Shown piece by piece: positions 16,099 to 25,407 of a DNA stretch of 64,000 nucleotides. The notes below the pieces were generated by a model, which was given only the letters and a program-made list of their open reading frames with translations, did no database searches and was not told where the DNA came from. The stretch spans positions 1,550,001 to 1,614,000 of the forward strand of contig CBDFGN010000006.1 of assembly GCA_965247065.1 (NCBI GenBank). Direction: 5' to 3'. Each line of letters opens with the position of its first letter. Within the stretch, counting starts at the first letter, position 1. Source of the DNA: CBDFGN01 sp965247065 (GTDB taxonomy: Bacteria; Bacteroidota; Bacteroidia; Cytophagales; Cyclobacteriaceae). The translations under genes and the position numbers were made by a program.

Positions 16099-18450
16099 TT
16101 AGTTTGACGAACTACCTTCAATTGCTTTCATAAGCTCATCAACGGTAAGTCCTTCGGTGTATGAAACTTCTGCTCTTAAAGCGCGTAACCCAGTGACTCC
16201 CTGAAGGTCTTCAAGTTCCAGGTCGTCAAATCCCTTTTTCAAATATCCTTTGGCTGCCAGGAAATGAAGATACTTCCGATATTCTCTCGCATCTTGTTCC
16301 TGAGAATAGATAATTGCAAGATGGCCAGGTTGTGTTGTCCGTTCGCTGGTTCCTTTAATATGCGCCTTGTCCACGCGTTTTTTGATGATCTCATATCTGG
16401 CATTATAAGCACCTTCTACATCAAACCGCTTCTCATCCATTCGAAAGTGTACTGATAATGGTGTATTGTAAACCAAAATAAGGGAAGCTATCTCAATAGG
16501 CATATGCAAGTCCTTTTGCATGGCCCTGAATTCATTTTCCATTTCGCACATTACTACCAGCTGCCATATTCTGAGGTTCCTTACATGGATGGTATCAAAT
16601 TTCTCATCTCTGGAAATCGACTGACCAATGTACATGTTGTACTCTACCCCATCAGTTTTGTAACGTTCAAAGTAATGCGGGAACATCTTTTGGGCCTCAA
16701 TCTGCTTTTCGTCAAGATATGACGCCAGCCTTTGATTGATCAGGTTTACACTGGTATCATATTTCTTTCGCTCGTCATATACCGTTTTCAGATCTAGATC
16801 TAATAGAGCGTTGTATTGATCTACCAACTTCTTCAAGTTGATGTCACTTTGTTGCAAATGATCAAATAGAGGGTATATATCTGACTTAAGAAAACCAAGT
16901 ATTTTATGTTCACTCCCCGCTGACAGTCCTTTCTTTAGTTCGGTTTTATAAGTATCCAAACGAAAGATCAATTCTTCATAAGCAGGCATCCTGGTATGCT
17001 GAAAAGCATATTTCAATACCTTTTTTACGCCATTGATCTGTCGGATAAGATCTTTACTGACCGCTTCATTACGTTTGCCAGATGAACCTTTGATATCCAT
17101 TTGCCCATAAAGAGGGTATAGGTTATTGAAGATGATATCCTTAAACACTGGTTGCTCATTTTTAAGCTGCTTGTTCATGAATTTTTCTGCTTCCTGCTCA
17201 AATCTCCACTTCACCGAAGCGTGGATCGTCGTACACTCCTGTTGAATAATGGCCTCAATGCGATTCTGATCTTCTGTCATAAACCGCTTATGTGCCATAG
17301 CTAGTATTGGTAGTATTTCACTCAGCCTGGAAAGTGTAGCGGTATTTAATTCATACCTGAGATTAGCTGCCAACTCCATAAACCCAAGGAGTTCTTCTTC
17401 ATGAATCAGAGGTGCAACAATGTAACTTTTGAACTTTGATGCTACGAGCTTTTTAGATGCACGGCTATTTGACTTTTCATGAAAACGGTCAACATCTGAT
17501 ATTACCAGAGGTTCTTTCTTGTGCATCAATTGTCCAAAAGTGTAATCACACATTTCTGTTTCGCAGTTCAAAGACTCATCATTGCTTAACAAAATGCTTT
17601 TAATCTCCTCTTTGTTCATAGGGACAAGCCTATTCTTATCCAGGGTGAGTACACCAATTTCCAATTCGGGGTTATTGAGCAAACTTCTTATGCCACTTTG
17701 TATTTTTTCAAAAGTGTCAGAAGATTTCACCAGAAGATTAGAAGTAATGGATGCCAAGGATTGATCCGAAGTAATGTCCATTAAATTTATTATGTTAACA
17801 CCACGCATGGTCCAGCTATTCGGGGGGAATTTTTTCTTCCAGATCTTAATGTCCCCAAAATTATCAACCAGCTCTTCAAAATCTTCAGGCGTTATGTCTA
17901 CTGCCTTTTCTGTAGGTATAAATTCTGACATATCAGCATTGATCCCCATTTTATAAGCACGCATAAGACCCTGATTTTTATTAAAGATCTCTACTTTCAA
18001 AGCCCCCCCTCCCTGAACCGGGTATCCATAGTAACTGCCGAGTATGAAATAACAGCAATACAAATAAAAGGTGTCCTCATCAACGTCTTTCATTTTATAT
18101 GAAAAATCTTCCCCAGAGGCCTTTACAATGTTGTCAAACCGGGAAGTGGTGTATATTGGCTTGAAATAAAACGGGGGGGTCAATGCTTTGATTTCATTAG
18201 TTAGAAGGGCATCTGGAAATAGTCCCCTACTAATTTTTTGAATTGATTTCTTGTATTTTTTAAGCTGATCTAAATCCTCAAGCCCATCTCTAAGTTCCGG
18301 GTACTTTTCAACTTCCAGTAAAAGTTGCTGCGCATAGTTGGCGACGCTCTTGTCTGCATCCTTGGCCATTTGTTCCAAAGTTTCAATTACTTTAAAGAAA
18401 CTTATCTGCATTACCGCAGGGAATTCAACTTCTTTATCCTTATAAATCAT
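16099..18450 (-). CDS. Large GAF-domain protein
   Basis: The 783-residue cytoplasmic protein is typical of a Bacteroidetes family annotated only as GAF-domain protein. Residues about 1-230 are a helical N-terminal region (with CCYFILGSYYGYPVQGGG). About 235-395 form a GAF-like domain (SLASITSNLLVKSS, EPLVISDVDRFHEKS, SYIVAPLIHEEELLGFMELA). About 420-783 is a long helical region with MFPHYFERYKTDGVEYNMYIG. There is no kinase, cyclase or DNA-binding output domain, so it may sense a small molecule and act through a partner. The nearest gene on the same strand downstream is the cyclase, 500 bases away. Function is unknown. Confidence 0.8.
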   Translation of the reverse strand: MIYKDKEVEFPAVMQISFFKVIETLEQMAKDADKSVANYAQQLLLEVEKYPELRDGLEDLDQLKKYKKSIQKISRGLFPDALLTNEIKALTPPFYFKPIYTTSRFDNIVKASGEDFSYKMKDVDEDTFYLYCCYFILGSYYGYPVQGGGALKVEIFNKNQGLMRAYKMGINADMSEFIPTEKAVDITPEDFEELVDNFGDIKIWKKKFPPNSWTMRGVNIINLMDITSDQSLASITSNLLVKSSDTFEKIQSGIRSLLNNPELEIGVLTLDKNRLVPMNKEEIKSILLSNDESLNCETEMCDYTFGQLMHKKEPLVISDVDRFHEKSNSRASKKLVASKFKSYIVAPLIHEEELLGFMELAANLRYELNTATLSRLSEILPILAMAHKRFMTEDQNRIEAIIQQECTTIHASVKWRFEQEAEKFMNKQLKNEQPVFKDIIFNNLYPLYGQMDIKGSSGKRNEAVSKDLIRQINGVKKVLKYAFQHTRMPAYEELIFRLDTYKTELKKGLSAGSEHKILGFLKSDIYPLFDHLQQSDINLKKLVDQYNALLDLDLKTVYDERKKYDTSVNLINQRLASYLDEKQIEAQKMFPHYFERYKTDGVEYNMYIGQSISRDEKFDTIHVRNLRIWQLVVMCEMENEFRAMQKDLHMPIEIASLILVYNTPLSVHFRMDEKRFDVEGAYNARYEIIKKRVDKAHIKGTSERTTQPGHLAIIYSQEQDAREYRKYLHFLAAKGYLKKGFDDLELEDLQGVTGLRALRAEVSYTEGLTVDELMKAIEGSSSN

Positions 18451-19152
18451 ATGGTGTCAATTTAATCATACAACCTCAATCGATTTATACGGTAGATTTA
18501 TGAGATAGTCTGTGTTTTTCTTATAAAGTAAGTCTTGAAACCAAAGTGCTTAGTCCACTTTCGTTTAGTTAGACTCGGACTACCTATTCTCACACCCAAA
18601 GAATTAAATGGCATCTAGGATCCTGTCCGCAAAGTTTTTAACTCTTGTGTATCGCGTCTTGTGTTCCATGATGGCATTCTTTAACTAGCCAGGCGGTCAA
18701 GCAATGGAGTAGCCTGATCACCCTCTGCAAAGTGCTGAATTATCTAGGTAGGAAGGGGCAGTTAATATTATTTAACACTCCAGCAAACAAACAAAAGTGT
18801 TGTTTATTTTTATCTTTTTCGTTTTGTGAGACTTGTAATTTCCGAATACCAAACGACTAACAGGAAGCTTTAATTACATCCAAAAAGAGAATGCCCAGAG
18901 TAAATTGGAACCATAAATACCTGGAAGTGTCAGCTGCCCTTAGCGAGTTGCTGGACATCTTTTGATAAACAAGTCAAACTACATCAGGAGCGAAGACCTT
19001 GGTTCCTTGAGGCAGATACTTTTGAACTCCAATGTTTGTTTTGCGCATTTGGGATGATCTTCGGATCAAATTCATTTCATTCCATTCTAGGGGTGTCCCA
19101 TGCTTTTTATGTCTTAACAAATAGAATCACATGTTGTATTGAAAAACTATAA
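18451..19152. other. Intergenic stretch of 700 bases, no gene seen
   Basis: This holds the divergent 5' regions of the GAF gene (left) and the 19153 gene (right). An AACACT / AGTGTT stem followed by T-rich sequence at about 18770-18830 may be a weak hairpin. A 24-codon frame from 18891 (MPRVNWNHKYLEVSAALSE) has no support. Confidence 0.4.
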
Positions 19153-19683
19153 ATGATGAGTAAAACGACCAAAATCAGGGGATCAAAAAGAGTTTTTAAA
19201 TTTTTGACCAAAGTTGGGAATATTTTATTAGGCGCTGCCTTCTTATATCCCGCTTTGGTTGCTAATGCTCAAAATAAACCTCAGTATAAGATTATCACGG
19301 TTGTAGAGTCCATTGTTCCGGCGGGAATTGGGCGCTCCAGAATAGTCGAAAATCAATCGGATCTTTCTGCAGATGATTTTACTACCACTCGTACAAATGG
19401 GAAAAAAAGTGACCAAGGTGAGATCAAGCGAAAAGATGCCAGGGTCAATGAATTTGCTGAAACCAAATTGCTTAATTTCTACAGCGTGACAGGTATTAAT
19501 TTCCAAAATATAGCATCTAATGATGCCTTAATTTCCTCTAAATTAAATGAGCTTACAGAAGAAGGTTGGGAATTAATGTTCATGGGAAGTGGCGTGGAAA
19601 GTAATGCGGGGGCAACAGATGATCATGGAATTTATGTAACACGCTTTGTATTCAAAAAATCAATTCCGTTGACAAATTTCTGA
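19153..19683 (+). CDS. Hypothetical exported protein
   Basis: The 176-residue product has a signal peptide (about residues 16-39, LTKVGNILLGAAFLYPALVANA) and a small soluble domain. The domain contains YKIITVVESIVPAGIGRSRI, KLLNFYSVTGINFQNIASND and LNELTEEGWELMFMGSGVES, and ends in a strand IYVTRFVFKK. The EEGWELMFMGSGV part recalls DUF4177-type small proteins in which a strand-turn-strand follows a helix. No function is known. It stands alone between the GAF gene and the IS630-disrupted locus, convergent with the latter. Confidence 0.65.
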   Translation: MMSKTTKIRGSKRVFKFLTKVGNILLGAAFLYPALVANAQNKPQYKIITVVESIVPAGIGRSRIVENQSDLSADDFTTTRTNGKKSDQGEIKRKDARVNEFAETKLLNFYSVTGINFQNIASNDALISSKLNELTEEGWELMFMGSGVESNAGATDDHGIYVTRFVFKKSIPLTNF

Positions 19684-20019
19684 AAAAACTGCACAATTTT
19701 CCTGATTAAATAGGAAACTGCGCACTCAACTTCAAGCTGACACAGATCATTGCGATTGGGAGGGTAAAGTGTAAGAATCAGGCTCTTAACTCCTCCATGT
19801 CGGCTATTATGTCATCCAATTTATTAAATACACGCCCATATACTAAATTCACGTCCATTTTGTAAATCCGACCCCCAAAGATTGCTAATATGGTTGCGAC
19901 TAAAATTACCCCAAGTATCCCAATTAAGGGAATACCATTTACCAGATAGATGTCGGGATAATTAATAACTAGATTATTTACTAGTGTCATGTCAATTATA
20001 ATATGACGTAATATTTTTG

Positions 20020-20028
20020 TATCTTTGC
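20020..20028 (+). promoter_or_regulatory. Promoter -7 element of the IS630 transposase
   Basis: TATCTTTGC is a perfect fit to TAnnTTTG and lies 21 bases before the ATG at 20050, so the element carries its own promoter. Confidence 0.6.
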
Positions 20029-20049
20029 CGTACATCAAACTTAAAGATT

Positions 20050-20541
20050 ATGGCAAGATATAAAGTGACATTAGCAAAAGTGGAACGCCAAGAGCTAATG
20101 GCAATTATTAACAAAGGCAAGCATACTTCTCAAAAGTTTCGCAGCGCATATATTTTGTTGAACTGTGATAAGGGACCATATGCAGAGAAGGTAACCAATG
20201 AGCAGATCAGCAAGGTACTGAAGGTAGGCATGCGTACCATTGACCGGGTCAAAAAACGATTTGTAGAAGAAGGCTTTGAGGCGGTATTGGAGCGCAAACC
20301 AACCACCAGGACCTATAGTCGTAAGGTAGATGGTGACATCGAAGCGCATCTGATAGCGCTGTGCTGCAGTAAACCACCTGAAGGATATGCCCGATGGTCG
20401 CTTCGGCTGCTGTCAGATAAGATGGTAGAGCTTCAATATACTGACAGCATTTCTCACGAAACGGTGCGTACCGTTTTAAAAAAACGCCTTAAAACCCTGG
20501 AAGGTAAGCCAGTGGATTATTCCCCCCAAATCCGACAGTAG
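20050..20541 (+). CDS. IS630 transposase, N-terminal part
   Basis: Starting at ATG 20050 (MARYKVTLAKVERQEL), this part has the IS630 helix-turn-helix region (NEQISKVLKVGMRTIDRVKKRFVEEGFEAVL, then ARWSLRLLSDKMVEL and ISHETVRTVLKK). Near 20478-20484 a run of seven A residues precedes a change of frame, and the original frame then stops at 20539-20541. The next frame (+1) continues with KPWKVSQWIIPPKSDSSF and the catalytic part. With six A residues the two would be one protein. Either the run is a slippage site that lets some full transposase be made, or this copy is mutated. Confidence 0.85.
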   Translation: MARYKVTLAKVERQELMAIINKGKHTSQKFRSAYILLNCDKGPYAEKVTNEQISKVLKVGMRTIDRVKKRFVEEGFEAVLERKPTTRTYSRKVDGDIEAHLIALCCSKPPEGYARWSLRLLSDKMVELQYTDSISHETVRTVLKKRLKTLEGKPVDYSPQIRQ

Positions 20542-20545
20542 CTTT

Positions 20546-21181
20546 GTGGCACACATGGAGCAGGTATTAGATGTGTATAAACGGCCTTATGATCCTGAAA
20601 GTCCGGTAGTATGCATGGATGAAACGCCCAAACAATTGATTAAGGAAACCAGGATAACCGAGCCGATGCAAAAGGGCAAAGCAACCAGGGTGGATTATGA
20701 ATACCGGCGTTGCGGGGTGTGTAATGTGTTTATTGCCAGTGAGCCGGTCACAGGAAAGCGAATGGTTAAGCTTACCGAGAGGAAAACCCGGAAAGACTGG
20801 GCTAAGTTCATCAAAGAGATTGCTGATCAGATGTATCCTGATTCTGGGAAGATCACCTTAGTGATGGACAATTATATCACACATACAGCTGCCTCCTTAT
20901 ATGAAACATATCCTCCCGAAGAAGCAAAAAGAATATGGGATCGGTTTGAGCTTGTATATACACCAAAACATGGAAGCTGGCTGAACATGGCAGAAATTGA
21001 ACTCAGTGTGCTTTCCAGACAATGCTTAAGTAGACGAATTGACAGTATGGAGATAATCCGAAAAGAAGTGAAAGCATGGGAGGAACATCGAAACAACAAG
21101 AACGCCAGTATTGATTGGCGCTTTACAACAAAAGATGCACGGATAAAATTAAAAAAGCTTTATCCGTCAATTCAAACTTGA
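20546..21181 (+). CDS. IS630 transposase, catalytic part (+1 frame)
   Basis: This is the DDE domain: aspartates in VVCMDETPKQL and ITLVMDNYITHT, and glutamate in SWLNMAEIELSVLSRQCLSRR, the usual IS630 DD34E pattern. The open frame in fact begins just after 20480, so translation most likely enters it by frameshift from the N-terminal part and not from the internal start near 20546. Alone it lacks the DNA-binding domain. No other lesion is present. Confidence 0.9.
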   Translation: MAHMEQVLDVYKRPYDPESPVVCMDETPKQLIKETRITEPMQKGKATRVDYEYRRCGVCNVFIASEPVTGKRMVKLTERKTRKDWAKFIKEIADQMYPDSGKITLVMDNYITHTAASLYETYPPEEAKRIWDRFELVYTPKHGSWLNMAEIELSVLSRQCLSRRIDSMEIIRKEVKAWEEHRNNKNASIDWRFTTKDARIKLKKLYPSIQT

Positions 21182-21625
21182 CATGACACTAGTGCCTCAC
21201 CTGGTATATTACCACCAAAGCTTCCAAACCAGAATCCTACGATGATAGATAGAAAAATAAGGGGATAAAGATATCTGGATATTCTAGTATTAACCGAAAT
21301 TAGCTTCTTCATCCAGTTGTCAAATGCTTTAAGGTATTGATAGCTACTTACGCTATTATCAATTGCGCTCAATGAATTCAATAGCTTTTTATTAATAACA
21401 ACAAGCCCATTTAATATGAAAAATAGAGACGCGCCCATGTAAGGAATTCCTACTAAGAAAGATGCAACCAAAACGATAAACGAACCTACAACAATTGCAA
21501 TTAGATTTATTTTGAACATTTTTTTGAATTTGTCGATTATATGTTTCGATTTTTGATTGTACAGGTCATTCAATTTTGGAGCGACCAATGCATCGCTTTT
21601 CAAAAAACCTTCTTTCCAAATTGTT

Positions 21626-22118
21626 TCAATTGACTTTTCCATTTAATAATTTTTTTAATCGTTCTTTTATTCTTTTAATACGCACACCAATGTTGTTTGG
21701 ATTGGTGCCAATAATATCAGCGATTTCTTGATATGAATTTTCTTCCAAATAAAGTAAAATGACCCCCCCTGTCTACTTCAGATAATTGCCTGATGGCATC
21801 ATATAGTTGATCAAGAGATTCGTCTGCAAATGCTCGGCTATCTTCTGTTGCTTTGACCGGCAAGTAATCAGAAGCGAAATGCTGGTGGTTGTTTTTCGTT
21901 TTCTTCAGTAAAGTCAAACATACATTCAAAGACAATCTATATATCCAGGTAGACCACTCAGATTGCTCACGAAAGTTGTCATGACTTCTCCAAATCTGTA
22001 AGCAGACTTCCTGATAGTAATCTTCGAAATCCTGTTGGGTATTGGTATATGCCCGGCAAATCTTGATGATTATTGCGGCGTAGGGTAAAATTGATGATGT
22101 ATAAAAATCGCTGCTCAC
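21626..22118 (-). pseudogene. ECF-type sigma factor, frameshifted in a run of seven G
   Basis: Region 2 is intact (DFEDYYQEVCLQIWRSHDNF, SEWSTWIYRLSLNVCLTLLKK). At a run of seven G (plus strand C 21763-21769) the frame leaves the family sequence and ends at 21717-21719 after SEVDRGGHFTLFG. With six G it continues GVILLYLEENSYQEIADIIG and TNPNNIGVRIKRIKERLKK, a normal region 4, to a TGA at 21626-21628, overlapping the membrane partner gene. The cause may be real inactivation, phase variation by slippage, or a sequencing error in the homopolymer. Without region 4 it could not recognise a -35 box. Confidence 0.85.
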
Positions 22119-22236
22119 TATTCTTTTTTCTGTTTAGTGGCTGATGTCAAAGATTATTACATGCTGATGAAGATTTTTTTGTAATTTTTTATAAGATGTG
22201 GATATCGCTGTAGCTAGAATTGTTCGTTTCGTGAGA

Positions 22237-22974
22237 CTAACGTCTCCTCGACGATGCCATGTTATAGATCACGGGCATCTGCCCTTTCCACTTGTTCCAT
22301 GTGTTATCATCAGTGATCAGATCAGCCATGAAGTGGCCAACGTTGATTCGACTAGTTCGACCGGCATCAAAAATCGCGATTCTAATCGGTGAAGGATGTA
22401 CCTCGTATTCGGTTACATTATCCTCATCAATCAAATTGTCAGGACGAACCGCAGCCCACTCGATCCCCCTGTCGTTTTGACCAATGGCGGTCCGCAAATA
22501 ATCCGCAGCCTTCTCATTGTCCACGTGCGGAGGCAGCAGTAGACGAAGAAGTCCAATAACACATCTATGACCAAGCGATATCTGCTCATGAAGATCGCGG
22601 TTACTATTGCCAGTCGTGTTCATGAGCACATACTTGGTTGGCTTTTCTGACTTGTTTGCTTTGATGGCATTACATAATCGGCCAGTAGCATCTGTCACGA
22701 GCCTTCGCGGGTGGCCGTATATGCCCTTCCAACTCATGTTGTGTCCCAGACAAGAAGCCACCGCGTCACACCCATTGACGTGCTGAGCCATTTCTGTGTA
22801 GCTAAGTTCCAAAACGCTAGCACTGATCACAGACAGGTGGTCATGATTCTTCAGGGATTTAGGCAACTTTTCGGGTGATCGCACAATCACCTTAACCTTC
22901 TGTCCGCGATTGAGCAGCTGCTCTACTAACAGCCATCCGGTCGCTCCGCTTGCACCAACTACAAGAATCGTCAT
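22237..22974 (-). CDS. NAD(P)-binding atypical SDR-family protein
   Basis: The 245-residue protein starts with an NAD(P)-binding motif (ILVVGASGATGWLLVEQLLNRG) and has VKVIVRSPEKLPKSL, GCDAVASCLGHN, KYVLMNTTGNSN and WAAVRPDNLIDE. This matches the NAD(P)H-binding/NmrA-like atypical short-chain dehydrogenases. Many of these act as epimerases, reductases or redox sensors, and the substrate cannot be predicted. It lacks the classical YxxxK catalytic pair. It lies 119 bases upstream of the sigma gene on the same strand, with no evident shared transcript. It appears intact. Confidence 0.85.
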   Translation of the reverse strand: MTILVVGASGATGWLLVEQLLNRGQKVKVIVRSPEKLPKSLKNHDHLSVISASVLELSYTEMAQHVNGCDAVASCLGHNMSWKGIYGHPRRLVTDATGRLCNAIKANKSEKPTKYVLMNTTGNSNRDLHEQISLGHRCVIGLLRLLLPPHVDNEKAADYLRTAIGQNDRGIEWAAVRPDNLIDEDNVTEYEVHPSPIRIAIFDAGRTSRINVGHFMADLITDDNTWNKWKGQMPVIYNMASSRRR

Positions 22975-23169
22975 ATTCTTATTATTGTATTATTACCAAA
23001 ATACTTCATTAGATAAAGAAAAGTAACATAAATGGACCGGTGCCAGTCCATGAATGATATCAAATTGAGTGACACTTTTTTTAATTCGCATATTCATTTT
23101 CCTGCCATATTCGTTAATCAGAAATTGCTCGATTTCGATGGGCTATTCTATCAATCATAGCTACAAGTT
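22975..23169. other. Intergenic stretch, no gene seen
   Basis: Upstream region of the SDR gene; it runs into the dispersed repeat at 23170. No gene or clear promoter is seen. Confidence 0.35.
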
Positions 23170-23340
23170 AGGAACCTGGCCGGACAGCTCCCAAAAGACT
23201 TCGGCATAAAGCCCTCAGAGTGTAAGTTTGAGTGCGGGTGTGAGTGTGACCTTTATCTGAAATATTCTCTCCTCTTTAGTTCTTTAGCTCACCACGCGCA
23301 CATTCTTTCCCGCTTAAGTCCGAGTCTATCATTTTCGGGT
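23170..23340. repeat. Dispersed intergenic repeat, member 1
   Basis: It begins AGGAACCTGGCCGGACAGCT, a 45-base block shared with 28727-28771 apart from two short mismatched patches (CCCAAAA and GGCATAAAGCCC conserved). Then come G-rich GTGTGAGTGTG-type sequence and TTTCCCGCTTAAGTCC, and ATCATTTTCGGGT at the end. Variants of the later parts recur at five more intergenic sites in the window. Confidence 0.6.
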
Positions 23341-23793
23341 CTGAATAGTCCCCTATCTTTACGCTTCAGTCCAGGGCCAGGAACCGGACCATATGGCCCC
23401 CAAATCCTGGGCAATGGTCAAGACGCCTTCGGTCGGCACTTGAAGGATCCATGGATCAGAAGTTTGACCCGTTAATTTATATGCTTTTGCTACCTATGGG
23501 CAGCCAGTTTTATATCAGGAATATGCATGTTAAAGTAACCATAGCCGCCTTCGATATTTGTGGGGTGGTTTATCGGTTCGTTGGTAGCAGATGCAATTAT
23601 GCCCCCTGCCCTTTGGCGGGCATCCAGATACCGGAAATAACCTTCGCTGATGTTGGTCAACATGAATGCTACGGAATCCGGTCCGGAATAGTCGAAAATT
23701 TGGATCTCTTCTTTCACCGTTTGATTGTCCAGTTCCAGTGGAGAAATAAGCTCCGAATATACCAGAAGTTCATCCTCATTATCATTAAATTAA

Positions 23794-24822
23794 CGTGAGT
23801 TCGACAATAAGGAATGATTAAAGAGCGAGAAAGAGTTGACCGGTGTCCTGGTAGTTCAATTTGATTGAGGGCTTTTTTTCGCAAAAGTTGTAAGCGATTA
23901 AAGCCGAGAAAAGGTTGGTAAGGAAATTAGTTGGGCTCCTGTGCCTGGAGTGTTCAATCTGGAAGATGTTTTTAAGTTGATCAATGATAGTCTCACAAAT
24001 AGCCCTTTTACGGAGCATTATAGCATCCATGATGGGGGTTAAGGATGAGGACTTCATATTGCGTTTGAGTTTGGTTATCAGATGGACTCCGCGGAAGAAC
24101 AGATTTTTAAAAAGTTCCTTACTGATGTAGCCTTTATCACCAAAGAGCTTTCCGAATAATTTCTTAATAAACCGTTCAATTTTAAGAGGCTTTCTGTCAT
24201 CCACATTGCCCGGTGTGAGCATAAAATCGATGATTTCACCCGTATCAGCAGTGATAAGATGGAGCTTAAACCCGTAGAACCATCCGATGGAACAATGGCC
24301 TCTTTTAGCTAACCCTTCAAATACTTTATGGTTATGGATCCGTCTGTTATGACAGACCCTTAACGGAGTGCTGTCTATAAAACTTATACCTGTACACTGT
24401 CCAGTCCCTTGTGTTTTCAGATAAATAGCCATTGGCAGAAGACTTCCACTACAAAGTTCTACCATTCGGTTATAGCTTACCACATCAGGAAAGAAGGAGC
24501 GCAAGTGGCCACAAACGTATGTGTTGTAAAAGGTCTTGAAATTTCGATATCCTGAGATCTGGAACAAGACCTGTATAGTCATTACTTCGGATAAAGAAAG
24601 CTTACCAGGTTTGTTGCGCTTTTTACTTCCCAGCAATCTTTTTTCCAATTTTGGGACAAAATCCAGACAAAAATCGTCAATGGAACAAAAAATTTCAGTA
24701 ATTTTAGTAGCAGTTAACATAGGCAGAAATATTAGTTATTTTGTTGATTGTCAATGACTTAATATACTAATTTTCTGCCTTTTTTCTATCAATAAACTAC
24801 TCTATTTTATATCGAACTCACG
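23794..24822 (-). mobile_element. IS982-family insertion sequence, copy 2
   Basis: The 1029-bp element has the same ends (CGTGAGTTCGA) and encodes the same protein as copy 1, in reverse orientation. Its target duplication is 9 bp with one mismatch (TTAAATTAA at 23785-23793, TTAAAGTAA at 24823-24831). It is inserted within the DUF4249 reading frame. Confidence 0.93.
23818..24720 (-). CDS. IS982-family transposase (copy 2)
   Basis: The 300-residue product is identical to the one at 4000-4902, with the same candidate acidic catalytic motifs (SFIDSTPL, LFGDKGYI, RAICETIIDQ). No lesions are present, so it may supply transposase for both copies. Identity of the two copies argues for recent movement within this genome. 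Confidence 0.95.
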   Translation of the reverse strand: MLTATKITEIFCSIDDFCLDFVPKLEKRLLGSKKRNKPGKLSLSEVMTIQVLFQISGYRNFKTFYNTYVCGHLRSFFPDVVSYNRMVELCSGSLLPMAIYLKTQGTGQCTGISFIDSTPLRVCHNRRIHNHKVFEGLAKRGHCSIGWFYGFKLHLITADTGEIIDFMLTPGNVDDRKPLKIERFIKKLFGKLFGDKGYISKELFKNLFFRGVHLITKLKRNMKSSSLTPIMDAIMLRKRAICETIIDQLKNIFQIEHSRHRSPTNFLTNLFSALIAYNFCEKKPSIKLNYQDTGQLFLAL

Positions 24823-25407
24823 TTAAAGTAAGTGAGTAGACTGTCATCACTATCGGAAGTCAAACCTAAAAGCCTATAAATGTGCAATACATACCAATTA
24901 TCTTCAGCCGGATCTGTAAAACAGTAATTGAATATCGCGGTTGTGTCCTCACCATCCACGGCTATATCGTAGCTTACCGAATCGAGGGGTACTTCAGGCA
25001 GCAGCCAGGTGCGTGCCATTATTAGCTGGGAGGTAGCCGGATCAAATACCTCCAGCTGGAATTCCTGGTTAACTTGGACCCCTTCAATGAAGCCCAGATA
25101 AACCCCTGAGCTATCACCTATTTCGTCTAATAAGAGTGTGTCATTCCCAGAATGCACGGTCACCATGGCCTGGCCCACTAACAGCTTGCCTAGCGCATCG
25201 TCTGATAACTTTTTCGCCTCATCGGCTAAGAGTGCTGAGAAGCTTCGGGTAACAGTTATTATTAGGAGGCCATTTGGAACGAATTGCGAGCCAACCACTA
25301 ATTTGCTGTGTGCCGGTTGAACTTCTATAAACAAATCCTCAGGTTCACAGGACCAGATAATTAATGGCATGATCAGGTAATATATTGTTTGGGCCAAGCG
25401 CTGCATA

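Larger units (their letters stand above)
19984..21189 (+). mobile_element. IS630-family insertion sequence
   Basis: The 1206-bp element is flanked by the TA duplication typical of the family (19982-19983 and 21190-21191, within CTAG). Its terminal inverted repeats start GTGTCATGTCAA, with partial matching continuing for about another 15 bases. It carries a transposase in two frames and interrupts the membrane-protein gene that follows the sigma factor. Confidence 0.93.
19778..21642 (-). pseudogene. Membrane partner of the sigma factor, interrupted by IS630
   Basis: Two minus-strand pieces, 21642-21190 and 19983-19778, join in frame when the IS630 element and one TA copy are removed. The junction then reads GEALVNNLVINYPDIYLVNG. 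The restored protein is about 219 residues. It has a soluble N-terminus (ETIWKEGFLKSDALVAPKLNDLYNQ) and about four transmembrane helices, and ends in a soluble tail (YGRVFNKLDDIIADMEELRA). Genes of this kind sit directly after ECF sigma factors in many Bacteroidetes and may restrain them. The start overlaps the sigma gene's restored 3' end by 17 bases. The IS insertion removes the last helix and tail, so the partner is probably non-functional. Confidence 0.85.
23490..25406 (-). pseudogene. DUF4249 lipoprotein gene interrupted by IS982 copy 2
   Basis: The gene starts at ATG 25406 with a lipoprotein signal (MQRLAQTIYYLIMPLIIWSC) two bases after the TonB receptor stop. It runs to LLTYFN at 24823. 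On the far side of the IS it resumes DNEDELLVYSELISP and ends with the DUF4249 signature NIEGGYGYFNMHI, stopping at 23490. Removing the IS and one copy of the 9-bp target duplication restores one frame of about 295 residues. DUF4249 proteins are surface lipoproteins encoded beside TonB receptors and may hold the ligand. As it stands the product ends in four IS-encoded residues (VSSI). Confidence 0.9.

Noticed and set aside
23451..23798. 115-codon plus-strand frame
   Set aside because: Antisense to the C-terminal part of the interrupted DUF4249 gene, which has the family signature.
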